NCBI GenBank assembly: GCA_030762935.1
Contig: CM060888.1
Location: 115,579,468 to 115,643,467 of the forward strand
Direction of reading: 5' to 3'
DNA: 64,000 nucleotides
Source: Hymenopus coronatus
Lineage: Eukaryota; Arthropoda; Insecta; Mantodea; Hymenopodidae
This document shows positions 11,165 through 23,211 of this stretch, one piece after another. The translations under genes and the position numbers were made by a program. Every line of letters starts with the position of its first letter. Within the stretch, counting starts at the first letter, position 1. Below the pieces are notes generated by a model, which saw only the letters and a program-made list of their open reading frames with translations, was not told the origin of the DNA and searched no databases.

Positions 11165-12351
11165 ATAGTTAGGTGCCCCAGTTTGACACTTATATTTTCT
11201 TTTAATGATTTCACATATAGGTTAAATAAGTACAATAAATTATTCTTAGAGATTCCTAATTTCCTAGATTCAAATGTCACATAATATTCTGCGTTTTTAT
11301 GGTCTTTATTGAGGAGATTCCTTGGTATTTCTTGAATGTCTCCTCTGAGATGTTCTACATATGGAAGCTCAAAAAATATTCTCAAATCTCCCAAATATGG
11401 GCATCATTGTTTACTTCTATTTTATTTTTCTCGTCGCTAAGTCGGTAGCAAAGCTTTCAAAATTAATTAATATAAATAATACACTGCATATTATATACCT
11501 TTTCAAGGATACTTATAATAATCATTTTACAATTCTAACAATGATTTCTTGTGTAGACAATATTAATTGTATTATTTCATTAACGATGTTTTAAAAGTTC
11601 GGTATCGCAGGTGTGAATCTCGCGAACATCCAGTTTTGCAAAGTAACACTCACTTGTTTCTTAGCCGTTTATTTTATAAACGAGGTTTTTTAAATACCAT
11701 CATTTAAGTGGCATACAGTATAGTATATTATACATTGCGTTATAACACGTCTGTGAAACGCACAATTTAGAATTATATAAAATGTAACGTATCCTGCTGG
11801 TGACGACGTCACATGCCAAGTTTTGCTAACATCTGTTTACTTCGTTTTTATGTCAAAATAATGAATTACAACTACTTTTCTCTGTTTTGGGGCAATAATT
11901 AATTATCTACATTAATTTAGATGAATCATGGGTAGGAAATTATGTTCTTAATAATATTTAATTATATTTGCTGCTCATGACGTCATTGTAAAGGAATAAT
12001 TTCATTTGGATCACTTCCGTATAACTCGGCAGCTGCCTACTTCAATATTATTTCAAAATCTATATTTTCCAACAAAGCATCAATGGTTATAATTATTTAC
12101 ATTAAAATGTTGGATTCTTCATGATAACGACATCTCTTAAAATACAGTGAACTTAAGCTCTTAGATAACTGGGTTTCCTTTAGCTAAATAAGCTTATTGA
12201 ATGTGGACCTTCATTTTGATGTGACTAACAGTTAGAAATTTAAACATATGCCAATATGAAATAAAACATAGAATCTACAACTATACTGTAGCTATACAAC
12301 TCAGTTTTGAGTTTATATCTGGGATGTTTTAGGTTGCTTTATATTACTTTC
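11165..12351. other. unassigned AT-rich sequence
   Basis: No repeat family, tandem array or coding motif recognised. Small open frames at 11137-11394 (-) and 11361-11594 (+) lack recognisable motifs. Confidence 0.4.
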
Positions 12352-13201
12352 TCTACACGTACTATGTATATACTGTATAGAGAAGGTACTGTATCCCATC
12401 CAAAAATTCGATACCGAGATTTCACCGGAAATATATGTTTTAAGTCCACCTGTATCCAAAAAAAAAAAAGAAAAAAAAAGTGTGTGTTTGTGTGTGTCTG
12501 TAAGCACGATAACTCAAAACGAAAAGTCGGTAAAATACCAAACTTGGTATTTCAGTTTAGTATCTTTCAGGGATGTGACACGAAGATTTTGAGAAAAATT
12601 CCCCCACCCTCAACTATGCTTTACATGGAATTTTTTTCAAAAATTTTGATTTTCTCAAAAATAGCTCTAACGATTTTGATTAAACTATCATATATTTAAG
12701 AAAATTACCTGTCTAATAAAATGTATAGCTTGAATTTTCTGGGAATAGCCTCTGAAGACTGCTTTATTCTGGATGAATTTTACGGAATTTTGCATAACTG
12801 CTAAACCGTAAGAGATGGACAAAAACTTACCCCACAAGAAATGTAGAGCAGTTAAAACACACAATTTATGTTACACACATTTTTTTTCGTGGAGTTGATC
12901 GTTTTCGAGTTATTCCTTGTTTTTGGTTTCAGCTTTAAAAACTTGTAGTTTTCTCATACGGGAATTTGTCAACTCCTGTCCATACAAACCAAGAAACCTG
13001 GGAACAGCAATCAGCTTTTGACTATCACTTTAACCAATGGTACTCTCTTATTTCGTTTCTACCTACAAGGAAGCAAGTAATAAGCTTATTTCTGCTATTT
13101 TTTCTCGATTAGCATGAAGCAAATGGAAGCATAAGCTTTTTAACATTAATTTGTTGCAGAGATTTAGAGAAAGTCATGTGAATGGAACACATCATATTTT
13201 C
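12352..13201 (+). repeat. family 1 repeat, full length, good reference copy
   Basis: About 850 bp. Order: T-run, TACTTTCTCTACACGTACT and hairpin partner GTGTATAGAGAAGG; CGATACCGAGATTTCACCGG; A-run; GTGTGTTTGTG microsatellite; ACTCAAAACGAAAAG; ACCAAACTTGGTATTT; AACGATTTTGATTAAA; GAATAGCCTCTGAAGAC; AAACCGTAAGAGATGGAC; TTCGTGGAGTTGATCG; CTGTCCATACAAAC; AAGGAAGCAAGTAATAAG; ATTAGCATGAAG; TTAGAGAAAGTCATGTG; CACATCA. No long coding frame. Confidence 0.92.
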
Positions 13202-14224
13202 TTCTATCAGGCTAAGGAAGATCTCTCACTGGTTGAATGCTTCATGCTTTTGGCCTTGAAACTGAATAATAATGACTTTTGAATGTACATATTAATTTAT
13301 GAAGGGAAAAATAATTCTTGAAGCAGGAATGTTTAATGTTAACGTGGAAATACAAAATTTGCCACTTAATTATGCGTCTCTCTTCTGTATCTCGTAATTA
13401 ATAGTTTAATCATACCAAGAGCCGATATTTTAGTTTTAACTTGTCGAAACAGAAAATAATTGTCACTTGGTTGCATATCTCTGCCGTCAGTTCTGTGCGA
13501 CATCGTTACACATTTTTTGACAAGACTGTATCTTCCAGTTTCTTTTCTGTAGCCAGTTTTTAAACAGAAACAACATTCCCTGCTCTCCTGACCTTGTACA
13601 GGGAGATTTTTGGCGTTTTTCCCACGCTGAGCAAGTCTTCACATCAAGCGTTTTTCAAGACAATCGGAATTTAAATTGAGAGGTGAACTTTATACTGCAT
13701 ATAGTTAAAGGAAAGAAGTAGAAACTTTGTGTGTTTCGTTACTTCGATGCTCTATTTAAATCTATCGATCTTTAGATTTCCACATGTGAGAACATACAAA
13801 TAGGTCACTGGCATAAATATAAGCAATTGTGATTTACTAATTATACGCTCTATTGCTGCGATGTAGCTATTCACTCTTCTATTGTTTAGCAACATTTTAC
13901 CTTTTGTGATATTCCATTCTTTGACTGTTTATGCACAAATTCACAGTTTCGCTGAAACTGAAACTAACTATATCTGATTTATTCACAAGCAGAATGATTC
14001 TCTTTGTCTAAGTCTTCAGGTACTGGTGAAATATCCATTATTTCTCCAGATAACTATAAAATCTGATAGATGCTAATTATGTGGAATATGATTTACAGTC
14101 CGGAATTAACATTTCTAACATCTTGATTTACAGCTGGAAAACTGTTTATTGTTTGTCTCTTTTAAGCAGAATATTGGAGCTGAGTGCTATATAGATTTTG
14201 AAACAAACATTAGAACTTTTCCAC
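13202..14224. other. unassigned sequence
   Basis: About 1 kb with no recognised repeat or coding signature. Confidence 0.4.
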
Positions 14225-14657
14225 ATGAAAGTCAAGATAAACACTTTATTTTTCATGTGGATATCATGAATATACGAAATGTAATCAAAATCGTAGTCAT
14301 TTTTGATAAAAATAAAAGGTTTCTAAATGTTTTCATATAAAGGGTAGTTTGGTTGAAAATATTCTCCTGAAAATCTTCGTGTTGTATTTTTGGAAGCTAC
14401 CTAACTTAAATATTCACACCACATTTGGTATTTAACAGAATGTTCGTTGTTGAGTTATGCTGCTCACAGAAACACATATACCGCAGAAATACACACTCAG
14501 ACACACATGCGCATGTGGATCTTTGTATAAAAACGCTTTTATTATTCAGGGGCTTTCAGAGCATTTATTTCCGATGAGGTCTCAGTATCAAATTTTTGGA
14601 TGGTATACAATACCTTCTCTAACTACTCATACTATGACTCGGTAGAAAAGGTAAAAA
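14225..14657 (-). repeat. family 1 repeat, truncated
   Basis: Covers the half from the AATCAAAATCGTAG block to the hairpin end. The microsatellite zone is interrupted (ACACACTCAGACACACATGC). The TTTCCGATGAGGTCTCAG block and terminal GGTAGAAAAGGTAAAAAA are decayed. Confidence 0.75.
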
Positions 14658-14881
14658 AGACGCCATAGTAACGAAAATTACCATAGAATATCGCCGAAGA
14701 GTGCGCTGAAGAGCAGAGTGTTAGTGAATAAATTTCGCGACGTTAAGAGAATATGGTGTGATGTGAAATTTAAGTGGTAAAACTTCGTAAATTACGGAAA
14801 ATCACTGCGCGGAATACGTGTAGAGAAAAATTCGTAAAATCGCATAATTTGTGTTATATCGTATTAGATAGCTCCCCGACA

Positions 14882-14918
<37 letters not shown>

Positions 14919-15184
14919 AAATACTACTACTACTACTAACAATAACAATAATAAACCAATTTAAGTGAGTATACGTGCCTCATATAGTAATACCAACCAT
15001 TAAAATAAAATCCACTACGAAGTTCAAAATGCTGTTACCAGGAACTTTAAAAATTAATAATTATTTTAAACTAAATAAAAATGTGATGCTTATTTACCAT
15101 AATTGTCTTTATAAAGAGTCTTAAGGCGGAAAAGGGTAAATTTAGCAGGTAGTTTAATTTTATTTCAACAAATAATAAAAAGAC
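14658..15184. repeat. unassigned sequence with (TAA)n/(TAC)n microsatellite
   Basis: A TAA run of about 12 units at 14882-14918, followed by five TAC/ACT units, lies in otherwise featureless AT-rich DNA. Confidence 0.7.
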
Positions 15185-15602
15185 AAATGTTTTGAGGACA
15201 TTGGATTAAAACAAATAAAGTTATAGGTCCGTGTGTGTATGTGTGTGAGTGCCCGTGAACAGATATCTAAAAACGAATGGTATTTAAGTTTAGCATTTAT
15301 CATTACGTGGAGCATTTTTCGGAATTTTCTATTTTTCTTAAAAGTAGCTCCAACCCCTTTGATTAAATACTGTATATTCAAGAATTTATGTCACAAATAC
15401 AATGTATATCTTGAATTTTGTGGTAATAGCCTTTGAAGTCCTTATCATTCTGAATACCGCAAATTATCAGAGATAGGCAAAATCTTATTATATAAAAATA
15501 TATATCTCATTAAACACTCAAGTTACATCAAAACCTTTTTTGTGAAGTTAACCATTTCCGACATATTCCTTGTTATTCCTTATTCCTTTACCGTTTCAAG
15601 TT
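15185..15602 (+). repeat. family 1 repeat, both ends missing
   Basis: Runs from ATGTTTTGAGGACATTGG through the GT tract (15228-15250), TAGCTCCAACCCC, AATAGCCTTTGAAGTCC and GAAGTTAACCATTTCCGAC. Several small internal deletions. Confidence 0.75.
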
Positions 15603-16412
15603 TTTGTATCATATTATAGTTATTGAGGTACCTTTTCAAGTTATGTATATATGACATGCAGATTTAAGATTTGGAGTTCGCATTTTGTAGTCAGAGTGAA
15701 ACTCACGACTGTGAACCTTTAAATTTGAGCATAAACTTTTACAACTTTTACAAAGTGTTATATATTTTATTAATATGACCAACATGTTAAACTAAAAGTA
15801 TCTCACAATTTCTGGAATTGACATTGGCTGTGTTTTCTGAAATAAAGAGGATAAAGTTTTGGTAGACACCCTGTTCCTCTGTTCTCATCTACTGGAAGAG
15901 GCTCTCTATCGACTAGGACCGGCAGTGGGATGCAGCTGGCAGGACCACTTGTTAAAGGAAGCTAGTTAGCATCTTCAGCTCCCCCATCTCATCTGATGCT
16001 TCAAGAGCTTTCTTCAAACGCTGCCAACGCCCAGCACCGGAAAAATATTTCCGTTGTATTGCGAAACAAACGCACACCAAGCGACTGCAATCGGCAGATC
16101 TACTACGCCATTGGGAGACCGTCATCAACAACTCTGCCTCCTAGGAAGTGCTTAGTGATTGTTCTGAGTTTTACTAAATGTGAATAATAAAGAGGCAGAC
16201 GTTGCATTTTCAAGTATTTAACTGTAAATCCATCGTAGGCTCATTCTGAAACAATCTTCATCATCGTTCTAGCTACATCTCGGTGTCAGATATGTTGGAG
16301 ATTTTAATGACGCCGCAAGCATAGACAACAATAGAGACTTTTTGTGGTCTACTCTTGAGTTACCGTAAGAGCTAAAACCAAAATTCTGAACATGCGCTAC
16401 TTTACTAAAGCA
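15603..16412. other. unassigned sequence with a GC-richer patch
   Basis: The segment 15870-16170 is clearly richer in GC than its surroundings and holds a 63-residue + frame. I recognise no domain. It could be an old element or an exon remnant. Confidence 0.3.
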
Positions 16413-17220
16413 AAAAACCTGGTGTGTTCCATTCATATGACTTTCTCTACATCTTTACAACAAATTATTAATAGAAAGTTTAGGCTTCTATTTACTTCCT
16501 GCTAATCGAGAAAAAATCAGCAGAAATGGTCTTATTGCTTGCTTCCTTTTAAGTGGAAGCAAAAGTAGGTTAAAGTGATAGTCAAAAGCTCGTTGCTATG
16601 TGACTGAAGCTCCTTTGTTTGTATGGACAGGAGTTGAAAAATTTCTGTATGAGAAAAGTATGCGTTTTTCAAAGCTAAAACGAAAAACAAGTAATATTTC
16701 AAAAACAATCAACTCCACGAAAAAACTGTACATAACGTAAATTGTGTGTTTTAGCGTGCTCTATATTTTTGTGTGGTAACTTTTTGTCCATCTCTTACAG
16801 TTTAGCAAAATTCCGTAAAATTCATCCAGAATAAAGTAGTCTCCAGAGGCTATTCCCAGAAAATTCAATATATACATTTTATTTGTCAGGTAAATATCGT
16901 TAGAGCCATTTTCGAGAAAATAAAAATTGTAAAGGGTAGTTAAAGGTGCGAGATTTTCTTGAAAATCGTCGTGTTGTCTCCTTGGAAGATACTAAACTTA
17001 AATACCAAGTTTGGTATTCAACGGTCTTTCCCTTTTAAGCTACGCTCTCCACAGACAGAGACACACACGCACACACATGCCTTTTTCTAAAAATGTTTTC
17101 TTTTTTAATTCACGGGGACCCAAAATATGTATTTCCGGTGAAATCTCTATCGAATTTTTGGGTGGAATGCAATACCTTTTCTATGCACTATGTACATAGT
17201 ACGTGTAGAGAAAGTAAAAA
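16413..17220 (-). repeat. family 1 repeat, full length, little diverged
   Basis: Starts CCTGGTGTGTTCCATTC and ends CACTATGTACATAGTACGTG with TAGAGAAAGTAAAAA. The hairpin is almost perfectly preserved. A short deletion removes part of the AATCAAAATCG block. Confidence 0.92.
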
Positions 17221-20200
17221 TACCAATGCCATTAGACAGCATTCTGACTGATTATACGCGAAGGTTTACAATAAAATAGTGCAGACTTCATTTCAACCTT
17301 TATGACGATTTAAATTTATTTTAAGAAATTAATTTCGAAAGTTCTATGGAAGTGAAATTAAATCAATAATTTATTTACAAAGAAACAATTGAGAAATTGG
17401 TAAAATTATTGCGATAAATAGTTTCATATAGTAAAAACGAATAATTTAAAAGTGCATAAGTTAGAATTTTGTTATAGATACGTTATTAGTAAAGGAGGAG
17501 AAAGCAATTAGGTACAGAGTCAGAGAGGAGAAGGTAATTAAGCTCCGAGGATCACAATAAACAAGGAAACTCATCTAGCTCAAGGTTCATTTCATCTGAT
17601 TATTGTGTTCAGAAATCTAAGTGACGCGCACATAAGTAATTTCGAGGACTGAGCAGTCAAAATAATAAGGTGTTTAGCTTCCAGTTTGTCTATTGTGTTG
17701 ATGATACTGTTTACAAAGATGATGCCAAAAATTTATGTCGTAGTAAAACCTTTTACGTAACGTAACGAATGATTCTACCATATCATGCTATTGTCATAAT
17801 CTCAATTGTTTTTTATACCTTAATTTTACTGTCAACGTTTTAAGGGTTTTGCAAAAAAGGAACGGAATGCCTATCATTTAGACTCAAACGAACTCTTACG
17901 TTATTCAACTCTAATTATTTAAGAATATTCACAGTTTTAATACTCAGTACACTGAGCCAGTAAGAATATGTGCATAAAGCTGTTGGTCAATATGCTCAAG
18001 TTTTGGGGGATTCTGAGCACAATAATTAATTTAGTTTTAGAAGTAACCCAAAATAAGCCTTGTTATACGATGCTTTAAAAAGGAAACGTGCATAACACAA
18101 CGAAAAATCTTCGGCAGGTTTTTGGCAATCAAGGACCGACTTGTTTTCTCTTTCTGGACTGTTGTCTATTTTCTCCGCAGAAACAGGTTTCAGACCAGCT
18201 CCTTTTTTGAATATCTTTTGGTCGAACAAAATGCTTTTCTTAAAAGAAACAGAAAAAGAAAATCACGTGAGGACTAAAACATTCATTATGTGTATTTGTG
18301 TCTTATTTGCTGGCTTAAAGGATTAGCAGAGGAAAGGATCAAGTACTTTTTCCCTTACATCCCATTCGGATTAAATAAATACAACAGTCTAAGAAGTAAC
18401 GGTTGCATGACTTTCAATACCACAAATATAATTTTGGGATTTTAGGGACAGTTTTAAAATAGTTATGATTCAAATGTTTAAAGTGGAGTTTTATTTTGCA
18501 AATAGGAATGTTAAAGGAACGAAGCTAAATGAAGCAATCTTGTGAAGGGGGAAAAAGAAGTAAATATGCGAACCTTTTAACGGGTTTTAGACAGTCTTGA
18601 ATATTAAATTATAAACTATATTGTAGTATTTTATGCACCATACAATTTGAAGTGGCTTACATTTGCTCATGTGCAATGCTGAGTTCCTGTCTGTAGTTGT
18701 TTGACTTTTATAGCACCAGCGCTACCAATCGCTCATCCAGATATCACCAAGTAGTTGCTCATTGAAAAGCACAGAGAGGAAATTTAATCGATACTCCTAC
18801 GAATCTGCTATCATCTAGTTTACATACGAATCTATTATTTACTGTGTATTATACTCTTTTAGAGGATTTTAGATGCTAAGGATTTATTTGAACCTGAGCT
18901 CAGAATTAAAGTAAGGTAAAATGTTCTGAAGATTGCTGGTCTTTATTTAAATATCTCTGATACTAACTCTGCCTTCTATATGCAGCGTGTTTTGAAACGA
19001 CACCGAACCAAAATGTAGATATTATTGCTCAGGTTCTATGTGATACGAAAATAGATGCGTCTTATAGTTTGAAAAAATTGGTTGTAATTTTCGCAGTTGG
19101 AGCTTTGAAATCACAAGCAAAATTATTCTGAACAGATATTTGAATAAACATAATGAGTTAATTGTTTATAAACATATAAGAAAATGTAATCCTTAGTACA
19201 AATTATTTTTTCAAATGAAAATTATCATTGGTATAAGAATGTATTTTGTCCTGCGGAAAGCTACTATACATACTTATGCACTTTCTGGAAAAATGTAATG
19301 GTATTTAAACAAAAACATTTTGTGTGGAACATTTTGGACGTAGTTAATGTGCTGTTGAAGAATACGCTGTTTTATAAAATAGTATACTAGGAAACAAATA
19401 TATTATACGATTTTTAAATGGTTGCAGAGCTCGAAGTAAGGGGCTAGAGTTACATGTGAATATTGACTTTCTATGAATATCCAAAGGTTCTAACATCCGT
19501 TAAGTGCAAAAAAATATTTTTTCGATTTTTTGACCGATTGTGTTTAGTGTTCTTGAGAATGTAGATAAGGAACGCATAAAGGCAACAGAGGTAAGAGTAC
19601 TGCGAGTATACTACAAAAGAATTGCAGATAAAGTTATATAAAAATAAATCTCTTTTGCAGTGAGATAAATAGTCTTATTTACGGTCTTTAACTCGAAATA
19701 TTAAAGTAAACATTTTTACATTTAACAGCAAGTGTATTTGATTAGTTGTTGAGATTTTACTATCAGGATAATTGCAAGGTGATTAAGATAATAAGTACAA
19801 GATACTAGTGGTTACGGTGAAATAAATATGCTTCGCTCTTTACAAGCTCGAAACACTCTGACTCATGACTTTGAGTAGACAGCTGTCCTTTGCTCTTTAG
19901 CTTAAAAGCTAGCACAGGATCGCTGATGACGCACAAGGAGAAACTCATTTGTTTTCATGACAAGTACTTAACAATAAACACCCCTGAGATGTATATGGGC
20001 ATCATAACGAGTGTTTCTTGGGCTGGCTAAACTCAAAATGATGTAATTTTCAATACTACATAAAATCATGCCTAAAAGCTCGAAGTTGATACATTAAATT
20101 TCTTACTTGTCCAATTATACTGTTATACTGTTATATTCTTTCGGTGTTATTTATATACAATTGTATATTCTGTAGAGTTCAGTGCTTGTAAAAAGAATAT

Positions 20201-20499
20201 CAATAATTTTAAACGTAATTCTTACTATCACAGCTATGACAGCAGAAATTGTAATGATTTCTGAAATTATGCGTCGACGCAAAAAAAAAAAAAAAAAAAA
20301 TAAGTTTCATGTCTTTAAAGCTATATAATAACGAAACACAGACTTACTTCTGCTATTCAAAGCACTTATTAAACCAAGTTACTCAACCATAGCATATAAA
20401 ATGTAAATGTATATTTTTATTATATCTTGCATTAAGTATTTGGCGTTGCTCTAAAGTAATATTCTGTTACTAAAATTACACTGAATAAATACATCCCAA
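17221..20499. other. long unassigned AT-rich stretch
   Basis: About 3.3 kb without recognised repeats, apart from a 20-base A-run at 20281-20300. Open frames are all under 70 codons and show no motif. This is the longest stretch free of family 1 in the left third. Confidence 0.45.
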
Positions 20500-20772
20500 T
20501 TGAAGGAAACTTAGAGGATTTATACCGAAGATTCAAGATACATTATTTCTCAAGTGTACATATTTAATGCATTTTAATCAAAATTACTTGACCGTATTTA
20601 GAAAATAATAAGTATATAGAGTGAACTGAAATACTAAGTTTGGTATACGCGTGACTTTTAATATTTGATTAAATTGTGTTTATAGACACAATCGAATGAC
20701 TTTTCTTCTCCTAAACGTGCATTTTTGATGGAATGTAATACTTCTTCTTACCTGTAGTGGAGAAAGTAATAA
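20500..20772 (-). repeat. family 1 repeat, very degenerate
   Basis: Recognisable through ATTCAAGATACATTATTT, TTTAATCAAAAT, ACTAAGTTTGGTAT, ATTTTTGATGGAATGTAATAC and the end GGAGAAAGTAATAA. Among the oldest copies in the window. Confidence 0.55.
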
Positions 20773-21970
20773 CATGAAGAAACGGTCGATCTTGAATTCC
20801 CGAACACAAAAAGAAAGGAGATTTTTGGTGTTATATGCATCGTGCTGGCAGCGCTCTCTGGCCGAGCGTTGCCCGTGGAAAATGGACACGATTCAGATAT
20901 TCTTTTTACTGGGCGCTGTTTTGCGCCCTGGAGGTAACTTGAGGAGTCTCTCTGTATTCACTGTCTATATACGTGTGAGATATATCGTACAAAACAGAGA
21001 AAATTAGTGACATTCTTGCCCGCGGGAAGTGGTCTTTTCTTAGCTTGGGGGATGAGGGGTAAGGCCCTTGCAATGCAATCCTTTGTTTCTGACTAGAAGT
21101 ACGCGTTTTAATCCCTAGTGACAATAGACAGTAAGAACTCTCGTCTTCGTAAGCCCCGAACGGTCTTTAGTCAGTATTGACTTTTTGGTTCCTTTATATG
21201 ACAGGACTGTGTAGATAAAATGCTTATATTTTTGACCATGAAAATTTAGGTATATTTATCTTTTCATTTTCCAGTTGGGGGTTATATAAAATATGGCATG
21301 GAAACAAACTTGCTATATATTTAATTGTCATCAAATATTTGTTATTAAAGGCCATTAGAAACTTCGAATGTGCTTATTGCACTTTTTTCTACTTCCTAAT
21401 AATTTACATAATGCTAATATTTTAACGAATGTATTAGACAAAATTCTACAGATTAATATTGTAGCTACAATATTTATTAGTCTCATTGAAATGTAGATAT
21501 TATAAACATACTTTTATAAAGTTGATTTTAATTACATTTTTCATGAAAATGTTAAAGAAAAAAATTTGAAGCACTGCTTCTAGTTCATGGGTTCATTCGG
21601 GAAACAGTTTTCAGAAAGCAATTTTAGGAAAGTAAGCATCAAAGTCACCAACATGGTGGAAGGCACACAAAACTTCCCTATACATTTAGGGATATAAATC
21701 TAAAAATATTATACATAACGTCCTTCTTTCACTGATTTGAAGTAAACATTTCAGTCTACATAAAAAAAGTAATTAAAATCATATATTTTATCTTAAAGTG
21801 TGAGGTCCTGCCATAAATAGAAACTGAATAGTGTATATATTTATTTCAAACATCAACCATAAGTAAGATCCTTTATCTTCTCTCCACGATATTGTATTTC
21901 CATACTTTCAAGGAGTAAATTATCAGATTAAATCTTTTCTGTTATAAGGTTTTTCATCTATGTATGCATG
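20773..21970. other. unassigned sequence
   Basis: Includes a GC-richer part near 20840-21080 with short open frames on both strands that I do not recognise, then AT-rich DNA up to the tetranucleotide array. Confidence 0.35.
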
Positions 21971-22576
21971 CATGTATGTAATGTATGTATGTATGTATGT
22001 ATGTATGTATGTATGTATGTATGTATGTATGTATGTATGTATGTATGTATGTATGTATGTATGTATGTATGTATGTATGTATGTATGTATGTATGTATGT
22101 ATGTATGTATGTATGTATGTATGTATGTATGTATGTATGTATGTATGTATGTATGTATGTATGTATGTATGTATGTATGTATGTATGTATGTATGTATGT
22201 ATGTATGTATGTATGTATGTATGTATGTATGTATGTATGTATGTATGTATGTATGTATGTATGTATGTATGTATGTATGTATGTATGTATGTATGTATGT
22301 ATGTATGTATGTATGTATGTATGTATGTATGTATGTATGTATGTATGTATGTATGTATGTATGTATGTATGTATGTATGTATGTATGTATGTATGTATGT
22401 ATGTATGTATGTATGTATGTATGTATGTATGTATGTATGTATGTATGTATGTATGTATGTATGTATGTATGTATGTATGTATGTATGTATGTATGTATGT
22501 ATGTATGTATGTATGTATGTATGTATGTATGTATGTATGTATGTATGTATGTATGTATGTATGTATGTATGTATGT
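21971..22576. repeat. (ATGT)n tetranucleotide microsatellite, about 150 units
   Basis: From 21982 to 22576 the sequence is an unbroken run of ATGT with no substitution. The few imperfect units (ATGC, a one-base shift) lie only at the left edge. Every reading frame is open on both strands, giving meaningless MYVC and IHTY polymers. Purity over about 595 bases implies recent expansion or assembly handling of a longer array. Confidence 0.99.
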
Positions 22577-22765
22577 ACACCTATTTTTCAGCATCTTTTA
22601 TGCCGGAAAAAATCCTTAGCATTGCTTCCTTTGGAAGGGAGGTAAAGCCGTTGGTCCCGTGTCGTAGATTTACGGTACGTAAAAGAACCTCAAGCCTGAT
22701 AAAAGAGGCCTTTGAACAAAATTAAGCGGTCATTCACGCCCTGTATAGAATGGCACTCTGAGAAC
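22577..22765 (+). repeat. SINE-A, tRNA head missing
   Basis: Carries the SINE-A body: GAAAAAATCCTTAGCATTGC, TTTGGAAGGGAGGTAAAG, CCGTTGGTCCCGTGTCGTAG, ATTTACGGTACGTAAAAG and AAAATTAAGCGGTCATTC. The tRNA-like head seen in the copies at 27.0 and 49.2 kb is absent and the (ATGT)n array lies in its place. Confidence 0.8.
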
Positions 22766-23211
22766 TACAACAGTTAAAGAGTGTCCATAAATAAAACTTC
22801 ATTTCATTTTTTATCCCTAAACTTATTTTCCTTCAACATTCTTCCCGCGTATCACTTTGCAAGCAGTTTCCTCTGTTCTAATGTCCTAACCAATCGATTT
22901 TCCTCTATCCTATCATTTTTAGCGTTTTCTGTCTTCACCCACTCTTTCCAACATTACTTATTTTGGTTTCATTAACACGCTTCATTCTTCTCCATGTCTA
23001 CATTTTAGTGGCTTTTCCGCACTTTGTAGAAGCGTCTAACCTTCCATTCTAAATAATGCTACACTTCACACAAAGCATTGGGTCCATATAATATTTTTCT
23101 ATATTTTCAAGATGCTCAATTTTGTTTTGGAATGGTACCTTGTCATTTCTGTTGTCCAATTTTTTTGAACAAAAGATTATGTTAATATGTATCCTATACC
23201 CCCTGTTGCAG
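22766..23211. other. unassigned pyrimidine-rich sequence
   Basis: T- and C-rich on the + strand. It may be an extra, unshared part of repeat B to its right, but it has no counterpart left of the second copy. Confidence 0.3.

Noticed and set aside
21923..22725. Overlapping 208-246 codon frames of MYVC or IHTY repeats on both strands
   Set aside because: They are translations of a perfect (ATGT)n array; every frame is open by construction.
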